Part shown: positions 33,380-40,274 of the stretch, piece by piece
Numbering within the stretch: position 1 is the stretch's first letter
Layout of the letters: each line of letters begins with the position of its first letter
The notes under the pieces: generated by a model
The model's database searches: none
The model's input: only the letters and a program-made list of their open reading frames with translations
What the model was told of the DNA's origin: nothing
Translations under genes and position numbers: made by a program
Assembly: GCF_002895435.1 (NCBI RefSeq)
Contig: NZ_POYJ01000006.1
Span: forward strand, 246,515-310,514
DNA from: Aquimarina sediminis
GTDB lineage: Bacteria; Bacteroidota; Bacteroidia; Flavobacteriales; Flavobacteriaceae
Direction of reading: 5' to 3'
Length of the DNA: 64,000 nt

Positions 33380-34294
33380 ATGCAAGAAATTTCATTCATA
33401 GAACTATTAGGTTATTCTATAGAAAGTAACAGAATAAAATCATTCATTGAGGAATATAAATTAAATGAAGAAATTAGAATTCAAAAAAATACAGACGGAT
33501 ATATTTATGAAGCAGATACCTGGAAAGAAGGAGATATAATATCATTGACTTTTATAGGCAATAAAATGTATTCACAAAATTATGGAACTCCTATTGATGT
33601 TTCTGATAATTCTAGTGACGAATTAATTGTAAGTCAAATTACCGTTGACAATAATTTTTCAAAAAACAAAGAAAAATCACCAATCGACTTGCCTTTTTCT
33701 CTTGAATTGGGTGACTACAAAGATTTGATTTTTGAAAAACTTAAAAAGAAACCTTATGATAGAAGTAAATCTACATACGGATATGCCTGGTGGTATCAAT
33801 ATGAAGACTTCAGAATTCTAACCGCTTTAAATGATAAATATGAATTAATCTGGTTAAGAGTTATGAAATTGGATAAATATGAAATTGAAAAAGATAAGCT
33901 CAAGAAAAAATTAAGGAAACAAAATAAGAATATCAAAGCAGAAAACATTAATTACATAACAGGCTTCAAAAATAAACTCCCTACAATTGAATGGAAAAGA
34001 CGAAAATCTGAAGGCGATGGTATTTTTACTGATGAATCAATTGAAATAATTGAAAAACTGTTAATCGATTATATAGCCCAAATTATTACTTTAACAAAAA
34101 AAAGAAATGCCACGACCATCTATAACTCAGTAAAAAAAATCACTAAAAATATCAATAGAGTTAATCATAGACTGAACGTTATAGATACATTAGAAAGAGA
34201 AGAACTTTGTAATTTTATAAATAAAATCGTTAGAAAAACCGGTCTAAACATTGATTCTGAAATTGATTTGACAGAAGAATGGAGAGAATGGTAA
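33380..34294 (+). CDS. Hypothetical protein
   Basis: A 304-residue soluble protein I cannot place. I start it at the ATG at 33380, since the in-frame ATG 33 bp earlier falls inside a possible attC-like site. The middle is aromatic and acidic (YGYAWWYQYEDFRILTAL, YELIWLRVMKLD), followed by a basic helical stretch (KDKLKKKLRKQNKN) and a helical C-terminus. No signal peptide, membrane segment or catalytic motif. Probably a single cassette gene. Confidence 0.6.
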   Translation: MQEISFIELLGYSIESNRIKSFIEEYKLNEEIRIQKNTDGYIYEADTWKEGDIISLTFIGNKMYSQNYGTPIDVSDNSSDELIVSQITVDNNFSKNKEKSPIDLPFSLELGDYKDLIFEKLKKKPYDRSKSTYGYAWWYQYEDFRILTALNDKYELIWLRVMKLDKYEIEKDKLKKKLRKQNKNIKAENINYITGFKNKLPTIEWKRRKSEGDGIFTDESIEIIEKLLIDYIAQIITLTKKRNATTIYNSVKKITKNINRVNHRLNVIDTLEREELCNFINKIVRKTGLNIDSEIDLTEEWREW

Positions 34295-34310
34295 AACAAT
34301 TGCTAACGCC

Positions 34311-34410
34311 AGATATAAGTAATATATAGTCTGGGTAAAAAACAAAAGATTGGTGAGTAAAAACCGCTACCATGCACAATATTATACCTTAGCTTTCATT
34401 AGAATAACAA
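34311..34410. other. Short spacer, possible half attC-like site
   Basis: Begins TGCTAAC followed by GCCAGATATAAGTAATATATAG, like the left half of an attC-like site, but no CGTT end box is present before the next ATG. Possibly a decayed site. Confidence 0.25.
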
Positions 34411-34743
34411 ATGACCTTACCAAAGAATAAAAATATTAGAAAAATAACCGTAAATAATATTCAATACTACTGGAGTATCAAGTATGATGAAGATTATGGA
34501 TTAGTTTTTTGTACTATTGGATTAGTAGACAAACCCAATTTTAGATTTAGTTTCTCACGGGGAGTTGATAATTCTCATGTTCGTTATATACAAAATGGAA
34601 TTGAAGAAAAAGATGAAATAGAAGCTATTACTCCAAAATTGGTTGCGAATGCAATAGTATTTGCTAATAAGAATTTAGACTGGAAAAATAACAGCCTCAG
34701 TCGAATTATTTCGGATTCGGAAGGGTTTAAGATTGAATCATAA
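34411..34743 (+). CDS. Hypothetical protein
   Basis: A 110-residue protein with no recognised family. It opens with strands (IRKITVNNIQYYWSIKYDED) in the style of small beta-rich domains and ends with a helix (LVANAIVFANKNLDWKNN). No signal peptide. It is bracketed by possible attC-like structures, so it is probably a single cassette gene of the second array. Confidence 0.6.
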   Translation: MTLPKNKNIRKITVNNIQYYWSIKYDEDYGLVFCTIGLVDKPNFRFSFSRGVDNSHVRYIQNGIEEKDEIEAITPKLVANAIVFANKNLDWKNNSLSRIISDSEGFKIES

Positions 34744-34748
34744 TGACA

Positions 34749-34793
34749 AAACAACAATATGTAATATGTTTTAAAACACATTTTACGTTATAC
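34749..34793 (+). repeat. Possible short attC-like site
   Basis: AAACAAC then AATATGTAATATGTTTT pairing loosely with AAAACACATTTTACGTT, ending GTTATAC. Size and end boxes fit the short family, but the stem is imperfect. Confidence 0.35.
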
Positions 34794-34812
34794 TGTTATA
34801 AGTAGTTTAGGA

Positions 34813-35331
34813 ATGATAACAGATATTGGAATATTGACAAAATATAATCTCTGGGCTAATCAAAGAATTGTAGATTGGTTACTGAGTAATGAAGAGAACA
34901 AACTAGATGAATCTTGCAACTCTAGCTTTCCAACTATACGATTGACAATTAATCATATTTTGGAAGCTCAAATTTTATATCTATCGATATTGAAACAAAT
35001 TCCTTTTAGTAAAAACTATGATAGTACTGCTATCAAAACGATTAAAATATTAATTGAACAATCACAAGAATTTTCTGATTATTCTTCTCAACTTGAGATG
35101 AAAGAATTGAATGATTTTCGAAGTGTTGGATTTAAATTCCTTTCGGGAACTTTTACACAAGCTCAATTAATTCAACATTGTATGAACCACAGCACCTATC
35201 ATAGAGGGCAGATCATAACTATGGGGCATCAATTGGAATTAACTAAAGCTCCATCAACCGATTTGCTTTTTTACTTTAACAAAGTAGAAAAAACGAATCA
35301 CATAGCTAAGACGAGTAAAAGTAACTCATGA
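34813..35331 (+). CDS. DinB-family protein
   Basis: A 172-residue four-helix DinB-type protein: ILTKYNLWANQRIVDWLL, LTINHILEAQILYLSIL, and the metal-type end LIQHCMNHSTYHRGQIITMG with His residues spaced H-x3-H-x3-H as in the family. Cytosolic, unlike the lipoprotein DinB at 16.3 kb. Related proteins are thiol S-transferases or unknown. A 24-codon fragment overlaps its stop codon. Confidence 0.85.
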   Translation: MITDIGILTKYNLWANQRIVDWLLSNEENKLDESCNSSFPTIRLTINHILEAQILYLSILKQIPFSKNYDSTAIKTIKILIEQSQEFSDYSSQLEMKELNDFRSVGFKFLSGTFTQAQLIQHCMNHSTYHRGQIITMGHQLELTKAPSTDLLFYFNKVEKTNHIAKTSKSNS

Positions 35332-35402
35332 ATAAATTATCTGACAAAATAATTGAAGAATTCTCCCCAATCATAGAACTAAAGAAGTTTCAAAAAAGGT
35401 AA
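35328..35402 (+). pseudogene. Possible stub of a Crp/Fnr-type gene
   Basis: A 24-codon frame whose ATG overlaps the DinB stop (ATGA). The sequence KIIEEFSPIIELKKFQKR resembles the first residues of flavobacterial Crp/Fnr proteins and then stops, so it may be a truncated remnant. Very short, hence uncertain. Confidence 0.25.
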
Positions 35403-35417
35403 AATTTTGTATAAATC

Positions 35418-35831
35418 ATGTTAGGAAAATTAACTACTATAATAGAAAATAACCCAAAAAAAATTTTCATCTTTGATGGTCTTGGAGCACTATTTACAGC
35501 CTTCTCGCTTGGGATAGTTTTGGTAAACCTAGAGCGTTTTTTTGGCATACCCAAAACAACTTTACATACACTTTCTATACTTCCATTACTGTATATGGTA
35601 TATGATCTTTTTTGTTATTTTCAAGTAAACAAACATATAGGGTTTTGGCTGAGAGGAATTGCCATATTGAATTTGATGTATTGTCTTATATCAATTGGAT
35701 TTGCACTAAATGATAGTCAGTACATAAAAATTTCGGGATGGATATATATTACCATTGAAATCATCGTTATAGTAGCCATCGCAGTTTATGAATTAAAACT
35801 TGCCAATAAACTTATAAAGAAAACCTTTTGA
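35418..35831 (+). CDS. Small four-helix membrane protein
   Basis: A 137-residue membrane protein with four hydrophobic segments: about residues 17-37 (FIFDGLGALFTAFSLGIVLV), 45-66 (LHTLSILPLLYMVYDLFCYF), 75-95 (FWLRGIAILNLMYCLISIGF) and 103-124. Flavobacteria often encode such proteins next to DinB or Crp genes, and the function is not known. It is 87 bp after the DinB stop on the same strand, possibly co-transcribed. Confidence 0.7.
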   Translation: MLGKLTTIIENNPKKIFIFDGLGALFTAFSLGIVLVNLERFFGIPKTTLHTLSILPLLYMVYDLFCYFQVNKHIGFWLRGIAILNLMYCLISIGFALNDSQYIKISGWIYITIEIIVIVAIAVYELKLANKLIKKTF

Positions 35832-36024
35832 ATAATATAAAGCCAGCTACTTGCTATATATCATACTCAAAACCAATGCAAAGTAAAATCAATACGAAAT
35901 CCTCTACATTTGTAAAAAACATAGTGGATATATGCGTACTAGTGCGCGTACCCTATTACTATAAACAATAAGGCATATCGAATATATAATCCACATATAC
36001 CTTTTCTTTCGATTTTGGACAGCA

Positions 36025-36396
36025 ATGATTTATAATAAGAATTCATTACCAAAGGAAACTATAGTTTCAAATCCTAAAATGGAGATTGAAGGTATGTCTT
36101 GGGCAGTTTTCTGGGAGGATGAAGGTCTACCAACTCCGTCACTTAATTTGACTCGCGCCTTTGTATATGTAATTCATTATAGGACTTTTTTGATCGTTGG
36201 AAACAAAAATGAAACAGGAAATTACGGACCAAAATACTTTAACAAACTAATGTTCAAACTAGCTAAAGTTTACTTTCCAGACTGGATTGGTTTTAATAAG
36301 GGAAGGTGTTCATATAACCCTGAATTAGGAAATAGAGTTCTAAGGATTCAGAAAGTAGCTGAATGGAAATTGAATAAAATGTTTGATAATGAATGA
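36025..36396 (+). CDS. Hypothetical protein
   Basis: A 123-residue soluble protein, basic and rich in aromatic residues (EGMSWAVFWEDEGLPTPSLN, YFPDWIGFNKGRCSYNPELG). Not recognised. The 190 bp upstream contain palindromic pieces (GTGGATATATG near 35924 and a diverged complement near 35980) that may be a worn attC-like structure. An attC-like site follows 12 bp after the stop, so this is likely a cassette gene. Confidence 0.6.
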   Translation: MIYNKNSLPKETIVSNPKMEIEGMSWAVFWEDEGLPTPSLNLTRAFVYVIHYRTFLIVGNKNETGNYGPKYFNKLMFKLAKVYFPDWIGFNKGRCSYNPELGNRVLRIQKVAEWKLNKMFDNE

Positions 36397-36408
36397 AATA
36401 TAAAAAGT

Positions 36409-36461
36409 TCATAACACTATGTAAAAATGGATTAAAACGTAGCTTAGCCAAAACGTTATAG
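36409..36461 (+). repeat. attC-like site T3, short (53 bp)
   Basis: From TCATAAC to GTTATAG, containing GGATTAAAACGTAGCTTAGCCAAAACG; a sister of T4 at 36866-36916. Its right end GTTATAGCC is the exact reverse complement of GGCTATAAC at the start of T4, across one gene. Confidence 0.6.
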
Positions 36462-36466
36462 CCTAT

Positions 36467-36862
36467 ATGAAATATAATCTCAATGAATATGATTTTGAAG
36501 AATTAGGTGCATTGATGGATGGCGGCTCTATAACTCTATATTTTAAGAATAATGAAAATAAAGAACTAATAATCGACCTCCAACAATTCGTAATTACTGA
36601 GTATTATGAGGAAATATCTAAAATTCCAGGCAGAGTTTATTTGAATAATGAAATCGTTGAAAAAAGATCATCAACGGAGACAGAAATTATAAATTTTTTA
36701 CGATGCAATATTTTACATAAACTGTATGGATTGGAAAAAGAGATCTTGATTGAAAAAATTCGTTGGATTGAATCAAAAGATTATATAGATTTTAGTCCTA
36801 TAAAAAACAAGCTATCTGAATCTCGTAAAAAAGAATTAGAAATAAAAACAGGTAAGAATTAA
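36467..36862 (+). CDS. Hypothetical protein (cassette gene)
   Basis: A 131-residue soluble protein, acidic at the start (YNLNEYDFEELGALMDGGSI) with a strand-rich first half and helical second half (EIINFLRCNILHKLYGLEKE). Family not recognised; it has the size and feel of immunity-type proteins common in flavobacterial cassettes, but that is a guess. It is enclosed by two attC-like sites with matching complementary ends, the cleanest single-gene cassette in the window (about 410 bp). Confidence 0.65.
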   Translation: MKYNLNEYDFEELGALMDGGSITLYFKNNENKELIIDLQQFVITEYYEEISKIPGRVYLNNEIVEKRSSTETEIINFLRCNILHKLYGLEKEILIEKIRWIESKDYIDFSPIKNKLSESRKKELEIKTGKN

Positions 36863-36865
36863 AGG

Positions 36866-36916
36866 CTATAACAACACCTAAGCTGTATTAAACCCAGATT
36901 TAGCCAAACGTTATGC
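36866..36916 (+). repeat. attC-like site T4, short (51 bp)
   Basis: From CTATAAC to GTTATGC with GTATTAAACCCAGATTTAGCCAAACG in between, sharing ATTAAA and TTAGCCAAA with T3. It separates two unrelated small genes. Confidence 0.6.
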
Positions 36917-36930
36917 AACCTATAAACGAA

Positions 36931-37434
36931 ATGAGAATTTTAATTTGCTTACTACTAACTCTAACAATTAATCTGTCTTTTTCTCAAAAAAAATTGAACT
37001 ATGTAGATATTCGAACTGAATTAGAAAACTCATCTAGATCTTTACACCTATTAGTGTTTTTACCAAATTCTGATTTTTATATTGGTACAACTATGGAGTC
37101 ACCAGTCGAAAATCCTGAATTAAACCCGTGTATTGACATCAAATCCAATAACTATAAGAATGCAACTATTATTGGGATTTTGACTAAACATGGTTTACTA
37201 GACAGGTTATTCATAGAAATTAACAACAAATTTGTTGATTTAGATTCTGAACAAGTCTTTAAACCAAAAGAGACTGAATTGTATTTAGAATTGTTTTTTA
37301 AAACAAGAGATTTTGGATTTATAAATTGCTTTATCCCTATTTTGGACAAAACTAAGGCAAAGAAGTTCGTTAATGATTTATCTGAAATATTGGACAGTGA
37401 ATATTGTTTTGAGAAATTGAAAAGAAAAATATAA
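36931..37434 (+). CDS. Predicted exported protein
   Basis: A 167-residue protein with a signal peptide (ILICLLLTLTINLSFSQ, cleavage near residue 19). I start it at the ATG at 36931, because an in-frame ATG six codons earlier lies within the attC-like end. The mature part is mixed alpha/beta with two cysteines, without any motif that I can name. The tail ends just before a compact ATAAC-CGTT junction. Confidence 0.6.
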   Translation: MRILICLLLTLTINLSFSQKKLNYVDIRTELENSSRSLHLLVFLPNSDFYIGTTMESPVENPELNPCIDIKSNNYKNATIIGILTKHGLLDRLFIEINNKFVDLDSEQVFKPKETELYLELFFKTRDFGFINCFIPILDKTKAKKFVNDLSEILDSEYCFEKLKRKI

Positions 37435-37454
37435 AACGTTGTACTACAACCATA

Positions 37455-37469
37455 ACATAACCGTTGCAC
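37455..37469 (+). repeat. Collapsed attC-like junction
   Basis: ACATAAC directly followed by C and GTTGCAC: the two end boxes of an attC-like site with nothing between. The left box agrees at 6 of 7 bases with the complement of the cassette's own start, GTTATGC at 36910. Confidence 0.3.
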
Positions 37470-37520
37470 GAGTCCCTAAAAAATTATGAGGTAATCAATA
37501 ATCTTATTTTGATAATACAC

Positions 37521-37556
37521 AAAAAAAACTCCAATGATGGTACGTAACATTGGAGT
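37521..37556 (-). terminator. Intrinsic terminator of the NRPS operon
   Basis: ACTCCAATG (37528-37536) and CATTGGAGT (37548-37556) form a perfect 9 bp stem with an 11-base loop. On the minus strand an 8-base T-run follows (A-run at 37521-37528). It lies 27 bp after the stop of the carbamoyltransferase gene and ends the leftward operon. Confidence 0.85.
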
Positions 37557-37582
37557 CCTTATTAAAATCTGAGTTTTACTGT

Positions 37583-38521
37583 CTACCTCATACACCATTC
37601 GAGGACGGCTTTGGCACTATGGGCTTTATTCTCTGCCTGTTCAAAAACAATACTTTTATTACCATCGATTACCGAAGCTTCAACTTCATCTCCTCTATGT
37701 GCCGGTAAATCATGCATAAAAATAGCATTAGGATATTTTGACATTAATTGATCTGTTACAGCAAAGGGTTGAAATATTTCTCTCCAATTGGCATCGGTCT
37801 TGGCGGTTCCGGTAGTCTGCCATCGTGTTGTATACATAACATCAGCATCAGAAGGTAAAAACTTTAGGTCATGAAATTCATTGATGATCGTATTGTTTCC
37901 TTCACCTTCATTTTTTGCGTATTGTAAAATCTGTGGATCTATATGGTAATTTGGAGGCGTAAAAAAGCTTATTCTTATATTCGAAAACTTAGCCAAAGCT
38001 AATGCTAATGCTGTTGCAGTATTATTTCCTTCTCCCATATAGACAATATTGAGCCCTGATAATTCTCCAAAGTGTTGTTTCATCGTAGTAAGGTCTGCCA
38101 ATGCTTGCGTAGGGTGTTCATCTTGCGTCATTGCATTTACTACAGACATTCTTTTTTGATTTGCAAAAGCTCTAAGCACTTCGGGACTTCCTGCCGTTCT
38201 TACTACCAAACCATCAAGCATCCTGGACAGTACTTGCATGGTATCACTCATACTTTCGCCTGTATTTATTTGTAAATCGTTAGGTCCATAGGCAATAATC
38301 TGTGCTCCCAATCTAAGGGCCGCAGTAGAAAATGAAGTCCTTGTTCTTGTAGATGTTTTTGTAAAATAAATCCCAATTATTTTACCTGCTAGCTGCTGCC
38401 CTAGTTCTACCGCTCCATTTGCATATTCAATACCTCTATTAATAATATCAAGTGTTTCTTGTTCTGATAAATCTCTCAATGAGATAATATGTTTTCTTTT
38501 TTTAACTATTGTAAGACTCAT
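37583..38521 (-). CDS. Atypical ornithine-carbamoyltransferase-family enzyme
   Basis: A 312-residue enzyme of the aspartate/ornithine carbamoyltransferase family. The carbamoyl-phosphate site is intact: FTKTSTRTRTSF (S-T-R-T-R at 57-61) and HPTQALADL (136-144). The amino-acid side differs: the usual H-C-L-P-A-H-R-G of ornithine enzymes is HDLPAHRG (270-277), with Asp271 in place of the substrate-binding Cys, and HPCQ is HPTQ. A changed amine acceptor is therefore likely, perhaps giving a ureido amino acid for the peptide. It is the last gene of the NRPS operon, 52 bp after the racemase gene and before a strong terminator. An ordinary arginine-pathway role is less likely given this context. 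Confidence 0.85.
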   Translation of the reverse strand: MSLTIVKKRKHIISLRDLSEQETLDIINRGIEYANGAVELGQQLAGKIIGIYFTKTSTRTRTSFSTAALRLGAQIIAYGPNDLQINTGESMSDTMQVLSRMLDGLVVRTAGSPEVLRAFANQKRMSVVNAMTQDEHPTQALADLTTMKQHFGELSGLNIVYMGEGNNTATALALALAKFSNIRISFFTPPNYHIDPQILQYAKNEGEGNNTIINEFHDLKFLPSDADVMYTTRWQTTGTAKTDANWREIFQPFAVTDQLMSKYPNAIFMHDLPAHRGDEVEASVIDGNKSIVFEQAENKAHSAKAVLEWCMR

Positions 38522-38573
38522 TTTATACTTAGTTTTATGTTATTTTCTTATTCTGTATACTGCTATACTCTAA

Positions 38574-39368
38574 TCAAAGAGATACTTCTTCTTCTTTATG
38601 TGCCACTTTTTTCGGGCTTGTAGCTTCTCTTATAAGTGCTTTGGCCAATACTTCTGTTGAGTCTACCAATACTATATTAGTGTCCCAGATCATATGATCT
38701 TTTAACATCGACAACTCTGTACACCCAAGAAGAATAACGCTTACATCTCTTTCTTTAAAATACGTTAGTATGGCATCAAAAAGTGTTATTGCTTTACTGG
38801 TCAAGTTTTTGGTATTTGCCTTTAAACCAAATTCGGGATCATATATTAGTTTATGCACACTCTCATTTTGAAATTCGTAGTTGGGTATAATTGGTGTGAG
38901 TCCAGAATTACTTAGATAAGATTCATAAACCCCAGAGCGGTATGTTCCATTGGTAGTTAATACTCCAATTTTAGTTTGTCTTTTGTAGTTTAATTGTAAG
39001 TACCTGCTTACTTCTAAAGGCATATTTAACAATTTGACATTATTATTAAAATACCCAAACTCTTGACTAATAATATTAAATATCTGAGGTGTGTGTGAGG
39101 TATTACAAGGAATACCAATCACCTGCGCCCCGGCTAATGTTAGTTTTTTTAAAACTTCAATGATTTCATAAGCAGGGTTCTCTTGTACTTTTCCTTCAAG
39201 AAATGCCGTTCTATCATTAATTTTTTCAGGAAATGATATATGAACAACTGGTAAATGCTCTTGATCGATTTGTGCATTGGTATGCTCCAGGATATAGTCA
39301 AATAGCATTGCACCTGCTTTTGGTCCCATTCCTCCAGCAATGCCAATTATTTTTATAGTATCATTCAT
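38574..39368 (-). CDS. Aspartate/glutamate racemase-family protein
   Basis: A 264-residue enzyme of the Asp/Glu racemase superfamily. It opens with IIGIAGGMGPKAGAMLFDYI. The two catalytic-type cysteines are Cys88 (GIPCNTSHT) and Cys216 (LLGCTELSML). Such enzymes interconvert L and D forms without cofactor. In the NRPS operon it probably supplies a D-acidic residue; no epimerization domain is visible in the eight NRPS modules seen here. It lies 64 bp after the thioesterase gene. Substrate (Asp, Glu or another) is not fixed by sequence. Confidence 0.87.
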   Translation of the reverse strand: MNDTIKIIGIAGGMGPKAGAMLFDYILEHTNAQIDQEHLPVVHISFPEKINDRTAFLEGKVQENPAYEIIEVLKKLTLAGAQVIGIPCNTSHTPQIFNIISQEFGYFNNNVKLLNMPLEVSRYLQLNYKRQTKIGVLTTNGTYRSGVYESYLSNSGLTPIIPNYEFQNESVHKLIYDPEFGLKANTKNLTSKAITLFDAILTYFKERDVSVILLGCTELSMLKDHMIWDTNIVLVDSTEVLAKALIREATSPKKVAHKEEEVSL

Positions 39369-39432
39369 TATAATATATTCTTTATTTCTAAAAAAAGAAA
39401 ACCTGAAAAATTCACCTTGTTTTTAATACCTG

Positions 39433-40134
39433 TTATGATAAAGTAGTATTAATAATGTCAACAATAGTATCCTTCTGATCTTGTAAGAAGAAATGCCCTC
39501 CTTTGATATAATAGATTGAGCATTTTTTATCGGTGTGTAATTTCCACCCATTCACTTGATCAGGAGAAATATCTTCATTTTTTCCTATCAAAACGGATAT
39601 ATTAGATTTTAAAGGAGTAATATTTGGTCTATCGACAATAGTTTCTGCAATACTAAAATCACTCCTTAATAAAGGGATAAATAGTTCTCTAAGCTCTGGA
39701 TAAGCAAAAAACTCAGGTGGTGTTCCTCCTAATGCTAAGATTTCTTCTTCAAATTCTGAAGGGCTCATCGAAGAATATTTTCTTCTTGTTCGAGCAGTAT
39801 GAGGAGCATTTCTCCCTGAGAAAAAAGCATGTATAGGAGGTTTTAATCCTAATAAAGCTACTTTTTGGAGAAATTCATAGGTTAATAATGCTCCCATGCT
39901 GTGCCCATAAAAAGCATAATCGTATTCTAAAATATCATCTTTTATGAGATCATAAATGTTTTCTACCGCTTCATTCAGGTTTGTATAAAAACTATCAGAG
40001 ATTCTTCTTCCTCTTCCCGCTAGTTCAACTGGGCATAGTTCTATATTTTTTGCTAATCTCGGTTTCCATTTGGTATATATACTTGCCGAGCCTCCTGCAT
40101 AAGGCAAGCAAAAAAGCTTAATCTTTTTTGTCAT
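39433..40134 (-). CDS. Type II thioesterase
   Basis: A 233-residue alpha/beta hydrolase of the stand-alone thioesterase (GrsT/SrfD) class: FCLPYAGGSASIYTKW at the start, the nucleophile elbow YGHSMGALL with Ser79, and the catalytic His near the end in IKGGHFFLQ. These remove wrong acyl groups from carrier proteins and keep NRPS lines running. It follows the terminal NRPS gene by 140 bp and precedes the racemase gene, all on the minus strand. Confidence 0.93.
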   Translation of the reverse strand: MTKKIKLFCLPYAGGSASIYTKWKPRLAKNIELCPVELAGRGRRISDSFYTNLNEAVENIYDLIKDDILEYDYAFYGHSMGALLTYEFLQKVALLGLKPPIHAFFSGRNAPHTARTRRKYSSMSPSEFEEEILALGGTPPEFFAYPELRELFIPLLRSDFSIAETIVDRPNITPLKSNISVLIGKNEDISPDQVNGWKLHTDKKCSIYYIKGGHFFLQDQKDTIVDIINTTLS

Positions 40135-40274
40135 AGTATTAAAAAATTCTTCGATTGAGATTTATTAAAAGTGAATTTTGACTTTATGGTATGGATAGCC
40201 AAAAAAGAACGTATAAGATATCTATTCTAAGAATAGCTTAGAGGTACATCTTCATCCTTTTTATCATATCCTGA

